From Hyphomicrobiales bacterium (lineage in GTDB: Bacteria; Pseudomonadota; Alphaproteobacteria; Rhizobiales; Beijerinckiaceae): a stretch of DNA of 6,089 nt. Positions 1 to 6,051 of the stretch are shown here, one piece after another (the stretch's first letter is position 1; every line of letters starts with the position of its first letter). The DNA lies in assembly GCA_028290085.1 (NCBI GenBank), contig JAQGKN010000189.1, positions 1 through 6,089 of the forward strand, read 5' to 3'. Both the position numbers and the translations under genes were made by a program. The notes under the pieces are model-generated. The model did no database searches. It was given only the letters and a program-made list of their open reading frames with translations, and was not told the origin of the DNA.

Positions 1-1
1 A

Positions 2-238
2 GATCAAGGGACACCAGGCGATAGAAGCGGCGGCGGAGCCGCTGAATTCTCTGGCCTCACGCCTTGTGACGAAGCGCGCTTCACTGCCGCCGAGAGACAG
101 ATGGCCGCCATGCCGCAGGGGGATAGGCGAAACATGGTCACTCAGCAGCTGAGGGCAGCACGAAATATGTTTGAAGCAAATGATGCGAGAGCCTGCGCCG
201 TGCATTTCGAAAGTGCGATGCTGTGGATGCGTCGCTAA
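2..238 (+). CDS. Partial CDS: C-terminal end of an unidentified protein
   Basis: The frame starting at base 2 stays open for 78 codons to a TAA at 236-238, and the start lies outside the window. I do not recognise the protein. The last ~50 residues look like a real alpha-helical tail (TAAERQMAAMPQGDRR, then RAARNMFEANDARACAVHFE), with one Cys in the final helix. They resemble, from memory only, small helical C-terminal domains of exported hypothetical proteins in Rhizobiales. Third-position GC is only moderate, and the first ~20 codons are Gly/Ser-rich and less convincing. Another plus-strand frame (starting at base 3) is also open to about 164, so an upstream frame error cannot be excluded. 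Support for a genuine gene end comes from the hairpin that begins 14 bases after the stop and sits between this gene and the convergent DUF1993 gene. Confidence 0.45.
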   Translation, partial: DQGTPGDRSGGGAAEFSGLTPCDEARFTAAERQMAAMPQGDRRNMVTQQLRAARNMFEANDARACAVHFESAMLWMRR

Positions 239-252
239 CTGCACGCTGAAAG

Positions 253-314
253 GCAAGGGCGGAAGCGACGGATCTATGCGCCGTCCCACGGCGCCCTGTC
301 GCTTCCTCCCTTGC
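253..314. terminator. Long nested hairpin between convergent genes, probable bidirectional terminator or palindromic repeat
   Basis: The left arm 253-269 (GCAAGGGCGGAAGCGAC) pairs with the right arm 298-314 (GTCGCTTCCTCCCTTGC) at 16 of 17 positions, with a single mismatch (260/307). Inside it lies a second perfect 7-bp stem, 278-284 (GCGCCGT) with 288-294 (ACGGCGC), closed by a CCC loop. Six unpaired bases on one side and one on the other separate the two stems. The element is placed almost symmetrically: 14 bases after the TAA of the left-hand gene and 15 bases after the stop of the minus-strand DUF1993 gene. No clear T tract follows on either strand, so it is not a textbook intrinsic terminator. 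It could act as a bidirectional terminator or 3'-end stabiliser, or be one copy of a dispersed palindromic repeat. Confidence 0.6.
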
Positions 315-329
315 GTCGTAAGTACTCGC

Positions 330-845
330 TCAGCCCCCGAGAAAATCGAGCTTGCCGATCGTTACACCCTTGTGGCGCAAGATCGCGTAGGCAGTCGTGA
401 CGTGGAAGAAGAAGTTGGGAATAGCGAAGGCGAACAGATAGTCGTCGCCCCGAAACGTCTTCTCGGTCTTGCCCGCACGCACGATGACTTCGCGCTCATG
501 CGCTCCATCCATTGCACTCGCATCGACTGTTTGCAGAAACGCAATGGTCTTCGCGATCCGCTCATGCAATTGCGCGAAGGTCGTCTCGACATCCTCAAAG
601 CGCGGCGCTTCGAGGCCTGTCAGCCGCACGGCCGCGAGTTTCGAGGCGTCGCTCGCGCGTTGCACCTGGCCGGAAAGTGGCAGCATGTCCTCGGCAAGCC
701 GCGCCGCGACAAGCGAGCCCGGCGTGAGGCCAGCTTCATGTTCGAAGGCCTCAGCCTTGTCGAGCAGCGTGTCGAGTATATGCAGGCCTCGCAGGAATAC
801 GGGAACCGAACCGCGATACATGGAGAGATTCATGACAGCACTCAT
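330..845 (-). CDS. DUF1993 family protein
   Basis: This 171-residue protein matches the DUF1993 pattern along its full length. It has an N-terminal LSMYRGSVPVFLRGL segment, a middle MLPLSGQVQRASDASK helix, and the conserved tail PNFFFHVTTAYAILRHKGV followed by GKLDFLGG. The family is small, soluble and probably a helical bundle; its biochemical role is not established. I believe it is related to DinB-like folds, which would make His94, His148 and His158 possible ligands, but that is inference. The stop is TGA at 330-332. The ATG at 845 lies 12 bases after the pump stop codon with no strong ribosome-binding site, which suggests translational coupling. An ATG at 833 (MNLSMY) fits the usual family N-terminus better and would give 167 residues. 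It is the last gene of the efflux operon. Confidence 0.88.
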   Translation of the reverse strand: MSAVMNLSMYRGSVPVFLRGLHILDTLLDKAEAFEHEAGLTPGSLVAARLAEDMLPLSGQVQRASDASKLAAVRLTGLEAPRFEDVETTFAQLHERIAKTIAFLQTVDASAMDGAHEREVIVRAGKTEKTFRGDDYLFAFAIPNFFFHVTTAYAILRHKGVTIGKLDFLGG

Positions 846-857
846 CTGAATGACTTT

Positions 858-2066
858 CTATTCTGCGGGGACGGTGGAGGGGTGCGGGACGGACACCAGC
901 GCTTCATGCGGTGATGCCTCGTCGTGACGCTTCAGCGGGCGGTTTCCGGCAAGCCGGCGCAACAGCACGTAGAAGACCGGTGTGAGGAACAAGCCGAAAG
1001 CCGTGACGCCGATCATGCCCGAGAACACTGCGACACCCATGGCGCGGCGCATTTCGGCGCCAGCGCCCGTCGAGGTTACGAGCGGCAGCACGCCCATCAC
1101 AAAGGCAAGTGACGTCATCAGGATCGGGCGCAGACGCAACCGACTCGCCTCGATCGCAGCCTCGATGGGATTTCGACCTGCCAGTTCCAGTTCTCGCGCG
1201 AATTCCACGATCAGGATCGCATTCTTGGCAGACAGCCCGACCAGGACGATGAGGCCGATCTGCGTGAAGATGTTATTGTCGCCACCCGTGAGCCACACGC
1301 CGGTGAGTGCTGCGAGCAGCCCCATCGGCACAATCATGACGATGGCGATCGGCAACGTCAGGCTTTCATATTGCGCAGCGAGCACGAGGAAGACGAGCAG
1401 CAGCGCCAGCGGAAACACGAGGAGCGACGAATTTCCAGCCATGATCTGCTGGTATGTCAGCTCGGTCCATTCGAAGCTGAAACCCTTCGGAAGTGTTTCC
1501 GCCGCAATCCGCGCTACGGCAGCCTGCGCCTGGTCAGTCGAATAGCCTGGTGCCGCGCCGCCGTTCACGTCGGCGGCAAGGAAACCGTTGTAGCGCATGG
1601 CGCGCTCGGGGCCCGCCGTCGCCTCGACTTTCAGCAGAGCCGACAGCGGAATCATCTCGCCGCTCTTCGAGCGCACTTGCAAGCGCCCAACATCTTCGGC
1701 CCGCGCGCGATACGGCGCATCGGCCTGCACGCGCACCGAATAAGTCCGGCCAAATTTGTTGAAGTCATTCACATAGAGCGAGCCGAGATAGATCTGCATC
1801 GTTTCGAACACGTCCGTCACGGCAACGCCGAGCTGGCGCGCCTTCACGCGGTCGAAGTCGGCGAAAAGCTGCGGCACGTTGATCTGGAAGCCGGTGAAAA
1901 GACCCGCCAGTTCCGGCGCCTGCCGCGCCTTGGCAAGGAAAGCCTTGGTGGCCTCGTCCAGCGCCTCATAGCCGCGCCCTGCCCCTGTCCTGAATCTGCA
2001 GCTTGAAGCCACCAATCGTGCCGAGCCCCTGCACGGGCGGCGGCGGGAACATGGCGATGAACGCAT
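858..2066 (-). CDS. RND pump, C-terminal fragment
   Basis: The open frame starts at an ATG at 2066, but its first 31 residues (rich in Arg, Ser and Cys) are simply the out-of-frame reading of the upstream half. Real homology begins at GYEALDEATKAF, base 1973. From there the fragment supplies the rest of the second porter loop (QIYLGSLYVNDFNKFGRTY, AAPGYSTDQAQAA), TM8 (LLVFPLALLLVFLVLAA), and TM9. It then gives TM10 with the essential Lys in GLSAKNAILIVEFA (repaired residue 948, equivalent to AcrB Lys940), TM11 (RLRPILMTSLAFVMG), and TM12 near the end. The stop is TAG at 858-860. No plausible ribosome-binding site for independent translation is evident, so this is best read as the second half of one broken gene. 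Confidence 0.88.
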   Translation of the reverse strand: MRSSPCSRRRPCRGSARLVASSCRFRTGAGRGYEALDEATKAFLAKARQAPELAGLFTGFQINVPQLFADFDRVKARQLGVAVTDVFETMQIYLGSLYVNDFNKFGRTYSVRVQADAPYRARAEDVGRLQVRSKSGEMIPLSALLKVEATAGPERAMRYNGFLAADVNGGAAPGYSTDQAQAAVARIAAETLPKGFSFEWTELTYQQIMAGNSSLLVFPLALLLVFLVLAAQYESLTLPIAIVMIVPMGLLAALTGVWLTGGDNNIFTQIGLIVLVGLSAKNAILIVEFARELELAGRNPIEAAIEASRLRLRPILMTSLAFVMGVLPLVTSTGAGAEMRRAMGVAVFSGMIGVTAFGLFLTPVFYVLLRRLAGNRPLKRHDEASPHEALVSVPHPSTVPAE

Positions 2067-4068
2067 CTGGAATGCCGGCGAACTTCTGGTTCAACTGCAT
2101 GGCGATTGCACCACCGCTGAGCTCGCGCGTCGTCCGCTGGTCGAAACTCTTCAGGCCCACGAACACGATGCCCGCGTTAGAGCTGTTGGTGAAGCCGTTG
2201 ATCGAGAGACCCGGAAAGGCGATCGCATTGTCGACGCCGGGCTGCTTCAGGGTGATGTCGCTCATACGACGGATCACCTCTTCGGTGCGGTCGAGCGTGG
2301 CACCGTCAGGAAGCTGCGCGAAGCCGACGAGATATTGCTTGTCCTGCCCGGGCACAAAGCCGCCCGGCACGGCCTGGAAGAGGAAGCCGGCTGCGCCGAG
2401 CAGCACGACGTAGACGCCCATAGCCATCGCCTTGTGCGAAGCAATGCTGCGCACGCCGCCGCCATACACGGAGGAGCCGCGCAAAAACACCTTGTTGAAC
2501 CCGCGGAAGAACCAGCCGAAGGCTCCATCAATGAAGCGCGTCAGCCCGTCCTTCTTCTCACCATGGCCGCGCAGTAGCAGTGCGGCAAGTGCGGGAGACA
2601 GGGTGAGCGAATTGATCGCCGAGATGACGGTCGAGATCGCGATGGTGAGCGCGAACTGCCGATAGAACTGCCCCGTCAATCCGGTGATGAAGGCGAGCGG
2701 CACAAAGACCGCGACCAGGACGAGCGCGATTGCGATAATCGGGCCCGAGACTTCGCGCATCGCGCGGTACGTCGCCTCGCGAGGGGCGTGACCCTCCTCG
2801 ATGTTCCGCTCGACATTTTCGACGACGACAATCGCGTCGTCCACCACGATGCCGATGGCCAGCACGAGCCCAAACAGGCTGAGCGCGTTGATCGAGAAGC
2901 CGAGCACGTGCATAACCGCGAACGTGCCGACGATGGAAACCGGCACTGCGAGCAGCGGAATGATGGACGCGCGCCACGTCTGCAGGAACACGACGACCAC
3001 GAGCACGACGAGCAGCACCGCTTCGAGCAGCGTGTGCACCACCGCCTCGATGGAGGCGCGCACGAATTGCGTGGTGTCGTAAACGATATCGTAGTCGACA
3101 CCATCAGGCATGTTCTGCTTGATCTCGGCCATGACTTTGCGGACGTTGTCGGAGATCTCGATTGCGTTGGAATTGGGCGCCTGGAAAACCGGGACGGCGA
3201 CGGCCGGCTTGTTGTTCAGGAGTGAACGCAAGGCGTAATCCGAGGCCCCGAGTTCGATGCGGGCTATATCGCGCAGCCGCGTGATTTCGCCATTGGCACC
3301 GGCCTTCACGACCATCTCGCCAAATTCAGCTTCGCTCTGCAAACGTCCCTGCGCATTGATCGACAATTGCAGGTCCAGATCGGGTGCTCCGGGAGATGAG
3401 CCGACGACGCCAGCAGCCGCCTGCACATTCTGCGCACGGATTTCCTGCACGACATCGCCAGCGGAAAGCCCGTGCTCCGCGGTCTTCTGCGGATCGAGCC
3501 AGATGCGCATGGAATAATCGCCGGAGCCGAACAGTTGCACGTCGCCGACCCCCTCGACGCGCGCCAGCCGATCCTTGACGTTCAGCACAGCATAATTGCG
3601 CAGGTAGGTCACGTCATAGCGGTCGTTGGGCGACAGGACGTGAACGACCATCATCAGGTCGGGCGAGCTCTTGATCGTGGTGACGCCCAGCGTGCGCACC
3701 TCCTGCGGCAGACGGGGCTCTGCGCGGGCGACGCGGTTTTGCACAAGCTGCTGCGCCTTGTCGGCATCGGTGCCGAGCCGGAAGGTAACGGTGAGCGTCA
3801 TCAGCCCATCCGTCGTCGCCTGGCTCGACATGTAGAGCATGTTCTCAACGCCGTTGATGGCTTCCTCGATGGGCGTCGCAACGGTTTCCGCGATGACCTT
3901 CGGGCTCGCGCCGGGATATTGCGCGCGGACCACCACCGAAGGCGGCACGACTTCGGGATATTCCGAGATCGGCATCGACAGAAGCGCAAGCAGGCCCGCG
4001 ACGAAGATCAGGACCGACAGCACACCCGCGAAAATCGGGCGGTCGATAAAGAAGCGAGAGAGGTTCAT
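1966..4068 (-). CDS. RND pump, N-terminal fragment (700 aa as read)
   Basis: This is the 5' part of the pump frame. It holds TM1 (about residues 10-30), the first large periplasmic porter region (about 31-335), and TM2-TM6 (about 338-500). TM4 carries the proton-relay pair Asp410-Asp411 in the motif GIVVDDAIVVVENVERNIEEG, equivalent to AcrB Asp407/408. TM7 lies around 548-567, followed by the start of the second porter loop, with PGGFVPGQDKQYLV and SINGFTNSSNAG well preserved. The last native residues are QIQDRGRA (691-698). After the frameshift only Arg-Leu and a TGA (1966-1968) follow. A product of this size would lack TM8-TM12 and the conserved TM10 Lys, so it should not form a working pump. 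Confidence 0.9.
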   Translation of the reverse strand: MNLSRFFIDRPIFAGVLSVLIFVAGLLALLSMPISEYPEVVPPSVVVRAQYPGASPKVIAETVATPIEEAINGVENMLYMSSQATTDGLMTLTVTFRLGTDADKAQQLVQNRVARAEPRLPQEVRTLGVTTIKSSPDLMMVVHVLSPNDRYDVTYLRNYAVLNVKDRLARVEGVGDVQLFGSGDYSMRIWLDPQKTAEHGLSAGDVVQEIRAQNVQAAAGVVGSSPGAPDLDLQLSINAQGRLQSEAEFGEMVVKAGANGEITRLRDIARIELGASDYALRSLLNNKPAVAVPVFQAPNSNAIEISDNVRKVMAEIKQNMPDGVDYDIVYDTTQFVRASIEAVVHTLLEAVLLVVLVVVVFLQTWRASIIPLLAVPVSIVGTFAVMHVLGFSINALSLFGLVLAIGIVVDDAIVVVENVERNIEEGHAPREATYRAMREVSGPIIAIALVLVAVFVPLAFITGLTGQFYRQFALTIAISTVISAINSLTLSPALAALLLRGHGEKKDGLTRFIDGAFGWFFRGFNKVFLRGSSVYGGGVRSIASHKAMAMGVYVVLLGAAGFLFQAVPGGFVPGQDKQYLVGFAQLPDGATLDRTEEVIRRMSDITLKQPGVDNAIAFPGLSINGFTNSSNAGIVFVGLKSFDQRTTRELSGGAIAMQLNQKFAGIPDAFIAMFPPPPVQGLGTIGGFKLQIQDRGRARL
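1971..1977 (-). other. Frameshift site in the RND pump gene (net +1 base)
   Basis: Read on the minus strand, the frame runs GCG (Ala698, 1977-1975), then one surplus C (1974), then GGC TAT GAG (Gly-Tyr-Glu, 1973-1965). Relatives have exactly two residues between the Arg-Gly and the Gly-Tyr-Glu (RG-NL-GYE in MexF from memory). Removing one base restores RG-RA-GYE, so the change is a net insertion of one base rather than a loss of two. The site is a CGCG run in a very GC-rich stretch rather than a long homopolymer. I see no slippery heptamer. Confidence 0.88.
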
Positions 4069-4075
4069 GTCGATA

Positions 4076-4080
4076 TCCTC
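4076..4080 (-). promoter_or_regulatory. Ribosome-binding site of the RND pump gene
   Basis: GAGGA on the minus strand lies 7 bases before the ATG at 4068, inside the 27-base gap after the adaptor stop. It fixes the pump start and supports co-translation from one operon mRNA. Confidence 0.75.
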
Positions 4081-4095
4081 GGGCGTGCCGTAGGT

Positions 4096-5340
4096 TCAGT
4101 TCTGCGGGACATGGCTGGCGGCGAGACGGGCACCGCCGCGCGCGCCCATCGCAACTATCTGCGGATCGACGATGGCGCCGGGGCGCAGGCGCTGCAGGCC
4201 ATTGACGACGATGCGCTCGCCCGCCGACAGGCCGCTCTTGACGATGCGTAGGCCATCGACGGCCTCGCCGAGCTGCACCGCGCGATAGACCGCGTGATTC
4301 TGGGCGTCGACCACGAGCACGAAGCGCTTGTCCTGATCGGTGCCAACAGCGCGTTCGTCGACCAGCAGCGCCGGTTCGGCGTTGACGTGCCCCATGCGCA
4401 ACCGCGCGAATTGCCCCGGCATCAGCGCGCCATCCGCATTTGAAAAGACCGCGCGCACGCGCACGGTGCCGCTCTGCGCATCCACCAGATTGTCGATGAG
4501 CTGGAGCTTTCCCTCGACTAGCGCGGCATCGCGCTCGCTGGTCGCCATCATGACGGGGATGCGCGCCAGATCGGCGCGGCCGCCCGAGCCGTCGGGCGCA
4601 TTCTTGAGCGCCCGCAGCACCACGGCCTCGTTGGCATTGAAGCTCGCGTAAATCGGACTGACGGAAACCAGCGTCGTCAGCAACGCAGCCCCCGGCCCGG
4701 CCGCCACGAGATTGCCGACCGTGATTTCGCGACGCCCCACCCGCCCCTCAATGGGCGCACGCACTTGCGTATAGTCGAGGTTCAGCCGTGCCGATTGCAG
4801 TGCTGCCTGCGCGGCTTGGAGATTGGCCTGCGCCTCGCGCTGCGCATTCACCCGGGTGTCGAGGTCGCGCTGCGAGACAGTGCGAGAATCCCAGAGCTTC
4901 TGGCCGCGATCAAGGTCTCCAGCCGTCAGCGCAACCCGCGCCGCGGCAGCCGCGACCTGCGCTTCAGCGCGGCGAACTTCGGCTTCGAAGGGTGCCGGAT
5001 CAATCGTCACCAGCAGATCGCCCGCTTTGACGAGCTGGCCTTCGTTGAAATGCAGAGCCTGCACGGCGCCTGCGACGCGGGACCGGACATCGACCCGCTC
5101 CACGGCCTCGAGCCGACCCGAGAATTCATCCCATAGCGCGGTCTGCTTCAGCTCGACCGTCGCGACTGAGACCGGAATAGCTGCGGGCGGCACCGGGGCC
5201 CCCTGAGCCTGCGCGGGCTGCTCATGCGTGGCGAGGTAGAAGGGAACGCCGCCTCCAACGAGCACAAGCGCAGCCGTCGCAACAAGCAACCGGCGACGTA
5301 GGCCTGAGGACGCGTTAGAAGGGTGATCGGAACGACTCAT
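4096..5340 (-). CDS. RND efflux periplasmic adaptor (membrane fusion protein), MexE/OqxA type
   Basis: This is the adaptor subunit that links the inner-membrane RND pump to an outer-membrane channel. With the start chosen here it is 414 residues. It has a cytoplasmic basic stretch (GLRRRLL) and one N-terminal membrane segment (about 17-37). Next come the first half of the lipoyl/barrel-sandwich domain (RLEAVERVDVRSRVAGAV, GQLVKAGDLLVTIDPAPFEA), an Ala/Arg/Gln-rich alpha-helical hairpin (about 117-187), and the second lipoyl half (LDYTQVRAPIEGRVGRREI). A beta-barrel with LMPGQFARLRMG and a membrane-proximal domain (DGLRIVKSGLSAGERIVVNGLQRLRPG) follow. No lipobox Cys is visible, so it is probably membrane-anchored, not a lipoprotein. 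The ATG at 5340 has GGGAG six bases upstream. An in-frame GTG at 5355 would sit almost in the operator, so I reject it. It is the first gene of the operon. Confidence 0.93.
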   Translation of the reverse strand: MSRSDHPSNASSGLRRRLLVATAALVLVGGGVPFYLATHEQPAQAQGAPVPPAAIPVSVATVELKQTALWDEFSGRLEAVERVDVRSRVAGAVQALHFNEGQLVKAGDLLVTIDPAPFEAEVRRAEAQVAAAAARVALTAGDLDRGQKLWDSRTVSQRDLDTRVNAQREAQANLQAAQAALQSARLNLDYTQVRAPIEGRVGRREITVGNLVAAGPGAALLTTLVSVSPIYASFNANEAVVLRALKNAPDGSGGRADLARIPVMMATSERDAALVEGKLQLIDNLVDAQSGTVRVRAVFSNADGALMPGQFARLRMGHVNAEPALLVDERAVGTDQDKRFVLVVDAQNHAVYRAVQLGEAVDGLRIVKSGLSAGERIVVNGLQRLRPGAIVDPQIVAMGARGGARLAASHVPQN

Positions 5341-5346
5341 GGCTTG

Positions 5347-5351
5347 CTCCC
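5347..5351 (-). promoter_or_regulatory. Ribosome-binding site deciding the adaptor start
   Basis: GGGAG on the minus strand is six bases before the ATG at 5340. It would lie inside the coding region if the upstream GTG at 5355 were the start, so it favours the shorter 414-residue protein. Confidence 0.7.
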
Positions 5352-5358
5352 GCACTTC

Positions 5359-5374
5359 TGTATCGAACGATACA
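5359..5374. promoter_or_regulatory. Operator 1: perfect 16-bp palindrome, probable TetR binding site
   Basis: TGTATCGAACGATACA is two perfect 7-bp inverted half-sites (TGTATCG / CGATACA) around a central AA. It lies 18 bases before the adaptor ATG, in the intergenic region shared with a divergent TetR-family gene, which is the standard place and size for such an operator. Binding here would block the pump operon promoter or its early transcription. Confidence 0.78.
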
Positions 5375-5401
5375 AATGTACGGGTGGACGCCCCGCGTCA
5401 A
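5375..5401 (-). promoter_or_regulatory. Possible promoter of the pump operon
   Basis: On the minus strand TTGACG (5401-5396) matches the -35 consensus at five of six positions. A TACATT (5380-5375) follows after 15 bases and matches the -10 consensus at four of six. The spacer is shorter than ideal, so the exact -10 is uncertain. Operator 1 begins directly downstream, which fits repression by blocking RNA polymerase. Confidence 0.35.
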
Positions 5402-5413
5402 GAGGCTTATGTA
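5385..5413 (+). promoter_or_regulatory. Possible promoter of the tetR-family gene
   Basis: TGGACG (5385-5390) and TATGTA (5408-5413) are separated by 17 bases and give a weak sigma70-like promoter. Operator 2 overlaps the -10 and the likely start site. Alternative AT-rich -10 sequences exist just downstream (GATAAA), so this is a tentative call. Confidence 0.25.
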
Positions 5414-5425
5414 ATGAACGATAAA
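5410..5425. promoter_or_regulatory. Operator 2: second, imperfect copy of the TetR site
   Basis: TGTAATGAACGATAAA matches operator 1 at 13 of 16 positions in the same orientation, including the central GAACGATA. It is embedded in a looser 22-bp inverted repeat (5407-5428, TTAT...ATAA). It ends 20 bases before the tetR ATG, mirroring the distance of operator 1 from the adaptor start. Its weaker symmetry suggests lower affinity and autoregulation of the repressor gene. Confidence 0.6.
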
Positions 5426-5432
5426 TAATTCT

Positions 5433-5438
5433 AAGGAG
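5433..5438 (+). promoter_or_regulatory. Ribosome-binding site of the TetR-family gene
   Basis: AAGGAG lies seven bases before the ATG at 5446. This strong site supports that start over the in-frame ATG two codons later at 5452. Confidence 0.75.
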
Positions 5439-5445
5439 AGACGCA

Positions 5446-6051
5446 ATGGCCATGGGTCGACCGCGGGCGTTCAACAAGGACGTGGCCCTCGATCGCGCCA
5501 TGAACGTGTTCTGGCGCAAGGGCTACGAGGGCGCATCGCTGTCAGAGCTGACGAAGGCGATGGGCATCAACTCGCCAAGCCTCTACGCCGCCTTCGGAAA
5601 CAAGGAAGGCCTGTTGAGGGCTGCGCTCGATCGCTATGTACAGCTGCGCGCCGAGTTCATGCGCTTCGTGCTGGACGCCCCGAACGCGCGCGAAACCGCC
5701 GCGCGCATCCTTCTGGGAACCGCCGACAAGCTGACCGACCCCGACAATCCGCCCGGCTGCCTTCTCGTTCAGGCGGGCCTCGCCTGTGGGTCGGGCTCGG
5801 AAGCCATTCCCCCCGAACTGGCATGCCGGCGCGCTGCGGATGAAGAAGCGCTGCGCCATAGGTTCGAGCGTGCGAAGACGGAGGGCGACCTTCCGCCAAC
5901 CTCCGATCCCGACGTCATGGCGCGTTTTCTATCCACCGTGCTTCAGGGCATGGGCGTGCAGGCCGCCGCCGGCGCCACGCGCGACGATCTGCGCAAGATC
6001 GCCGAACTGACGATTGAAACCTTTCCGGTCGGCGCACTCCACAAGGCCTGA
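5446..6051 (+). CDS. TetR/AcrR family transcriptional regulator, probable repressor of the efflux operon
   Basis: This 201-residue protein has the usual TetR length. Its N-terminal DNA-binding domain (about residues 5-60) begins GRPRAFNKDVALDRAMNVFW, followed by RKGYEGASLSELTKAMGI and the recognition-helix region NSPSLYAAFGNKEGLLRAAL. The C-terminal half is the ligand and dimer domain, with the stretch PPGCLLVQAGLACGSGSEAI typical of one large TetR subgroup. It has three Cys residues (105, 114, 127). Cys105 sits where the electrophile-sensing Cys106 of E. coli NemR falls in a remembered alignment, so redox or electrophile sensing is possible but unproven. It is divergent from the adaptor gene across a 105-base region with two operator copies, so it most likely represses both the pump operon and itself. 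The ligand is unknown. Confidence 0.92.
   Translation: MAMGRPRAFNKDVALDRAMNVFWRKGYEGASLSELTKAMGINSPSLYAAFGNKEGLLRAALDRYVQLRAEFMRFVLDAPNARETAARILLGTADKLTDPDNPPGCLLVQAGLACGSGSEAIPPELACRRAADEEALRHRFERAKTEGDLPPTSDPDVMARFLSTVLQGMGVQAAAGATRDDLRKIAELTIETFPVGALHKA

Larger units (their letters stand above)
858..4068 (-). pseudogene. RND efflux pump inner-membrane subunit, MexF/OqxB type, interrupted by a +1 frameshift
   Basis: This gene encodes a proton-driven inner-membrane transporter of the HAE1 (hydrophobe/amphiphile efflux) branch of the RND superfamily. Such pumps work as trimers with a periplasmic adaptor and an outer-membrane channel to expel drugs, dyes and other toxic small molecules. Ignoring one extra base near 1974, the reading frame gives 1069 residues, the normal length for this family. 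The resemblance to MexF and OqxB, compared from memory, runs end to end, for example in MPISEYPEVVPPSVVVRAQ, ALSLFGLVLAIGIVVDDAIV and FPPPPVQGLGTIGGF. It starts at ATG 4068 with GAGGA at 4076-4080, a 7-base spacer, and 27 bases after the adaptor stop. As written, translation ends at 1966 after 700 residues, which would destroy pump function. Conservation on both sides suggests either a very recent mutation or a sequence error. The substrate cannot be read from the sequence. Confidence 0.85.

Noticed and set aside
171..914. A 247-codon plus-strand open frame across the DUF1993 gene
   Set aside because: It is the antisense shadow of a clear DUF1993 gene. It has no family resemblance and its composition is that of reversed GC-rich coding DNA.
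1960..1990. Programmed ribosomal frameshift joining the two pump halves
   Set aside because: A +1 shift would be needed. There is no slippery heptamer or RF2-like signal, and RND pumps are not known to use recoding. A mutation or sequence error is simpler.
3472..4251. A 259-codon plus-strand open frame over the start of the pump gene
   Set aside because: Rich in Arg, His and Asp with no recognisable domain, and it lies opposite highly conserved RND sequence. It is an antisense artefact of high GC.
5341..5355. GTG at 5355 as the adaptor start (419 residues)
   Set aside because: The GGGAG ribosome-binding site would be inside the gene and the operator only three bases upstream of the start. 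The ATG at 5340 is well placed relative to both.
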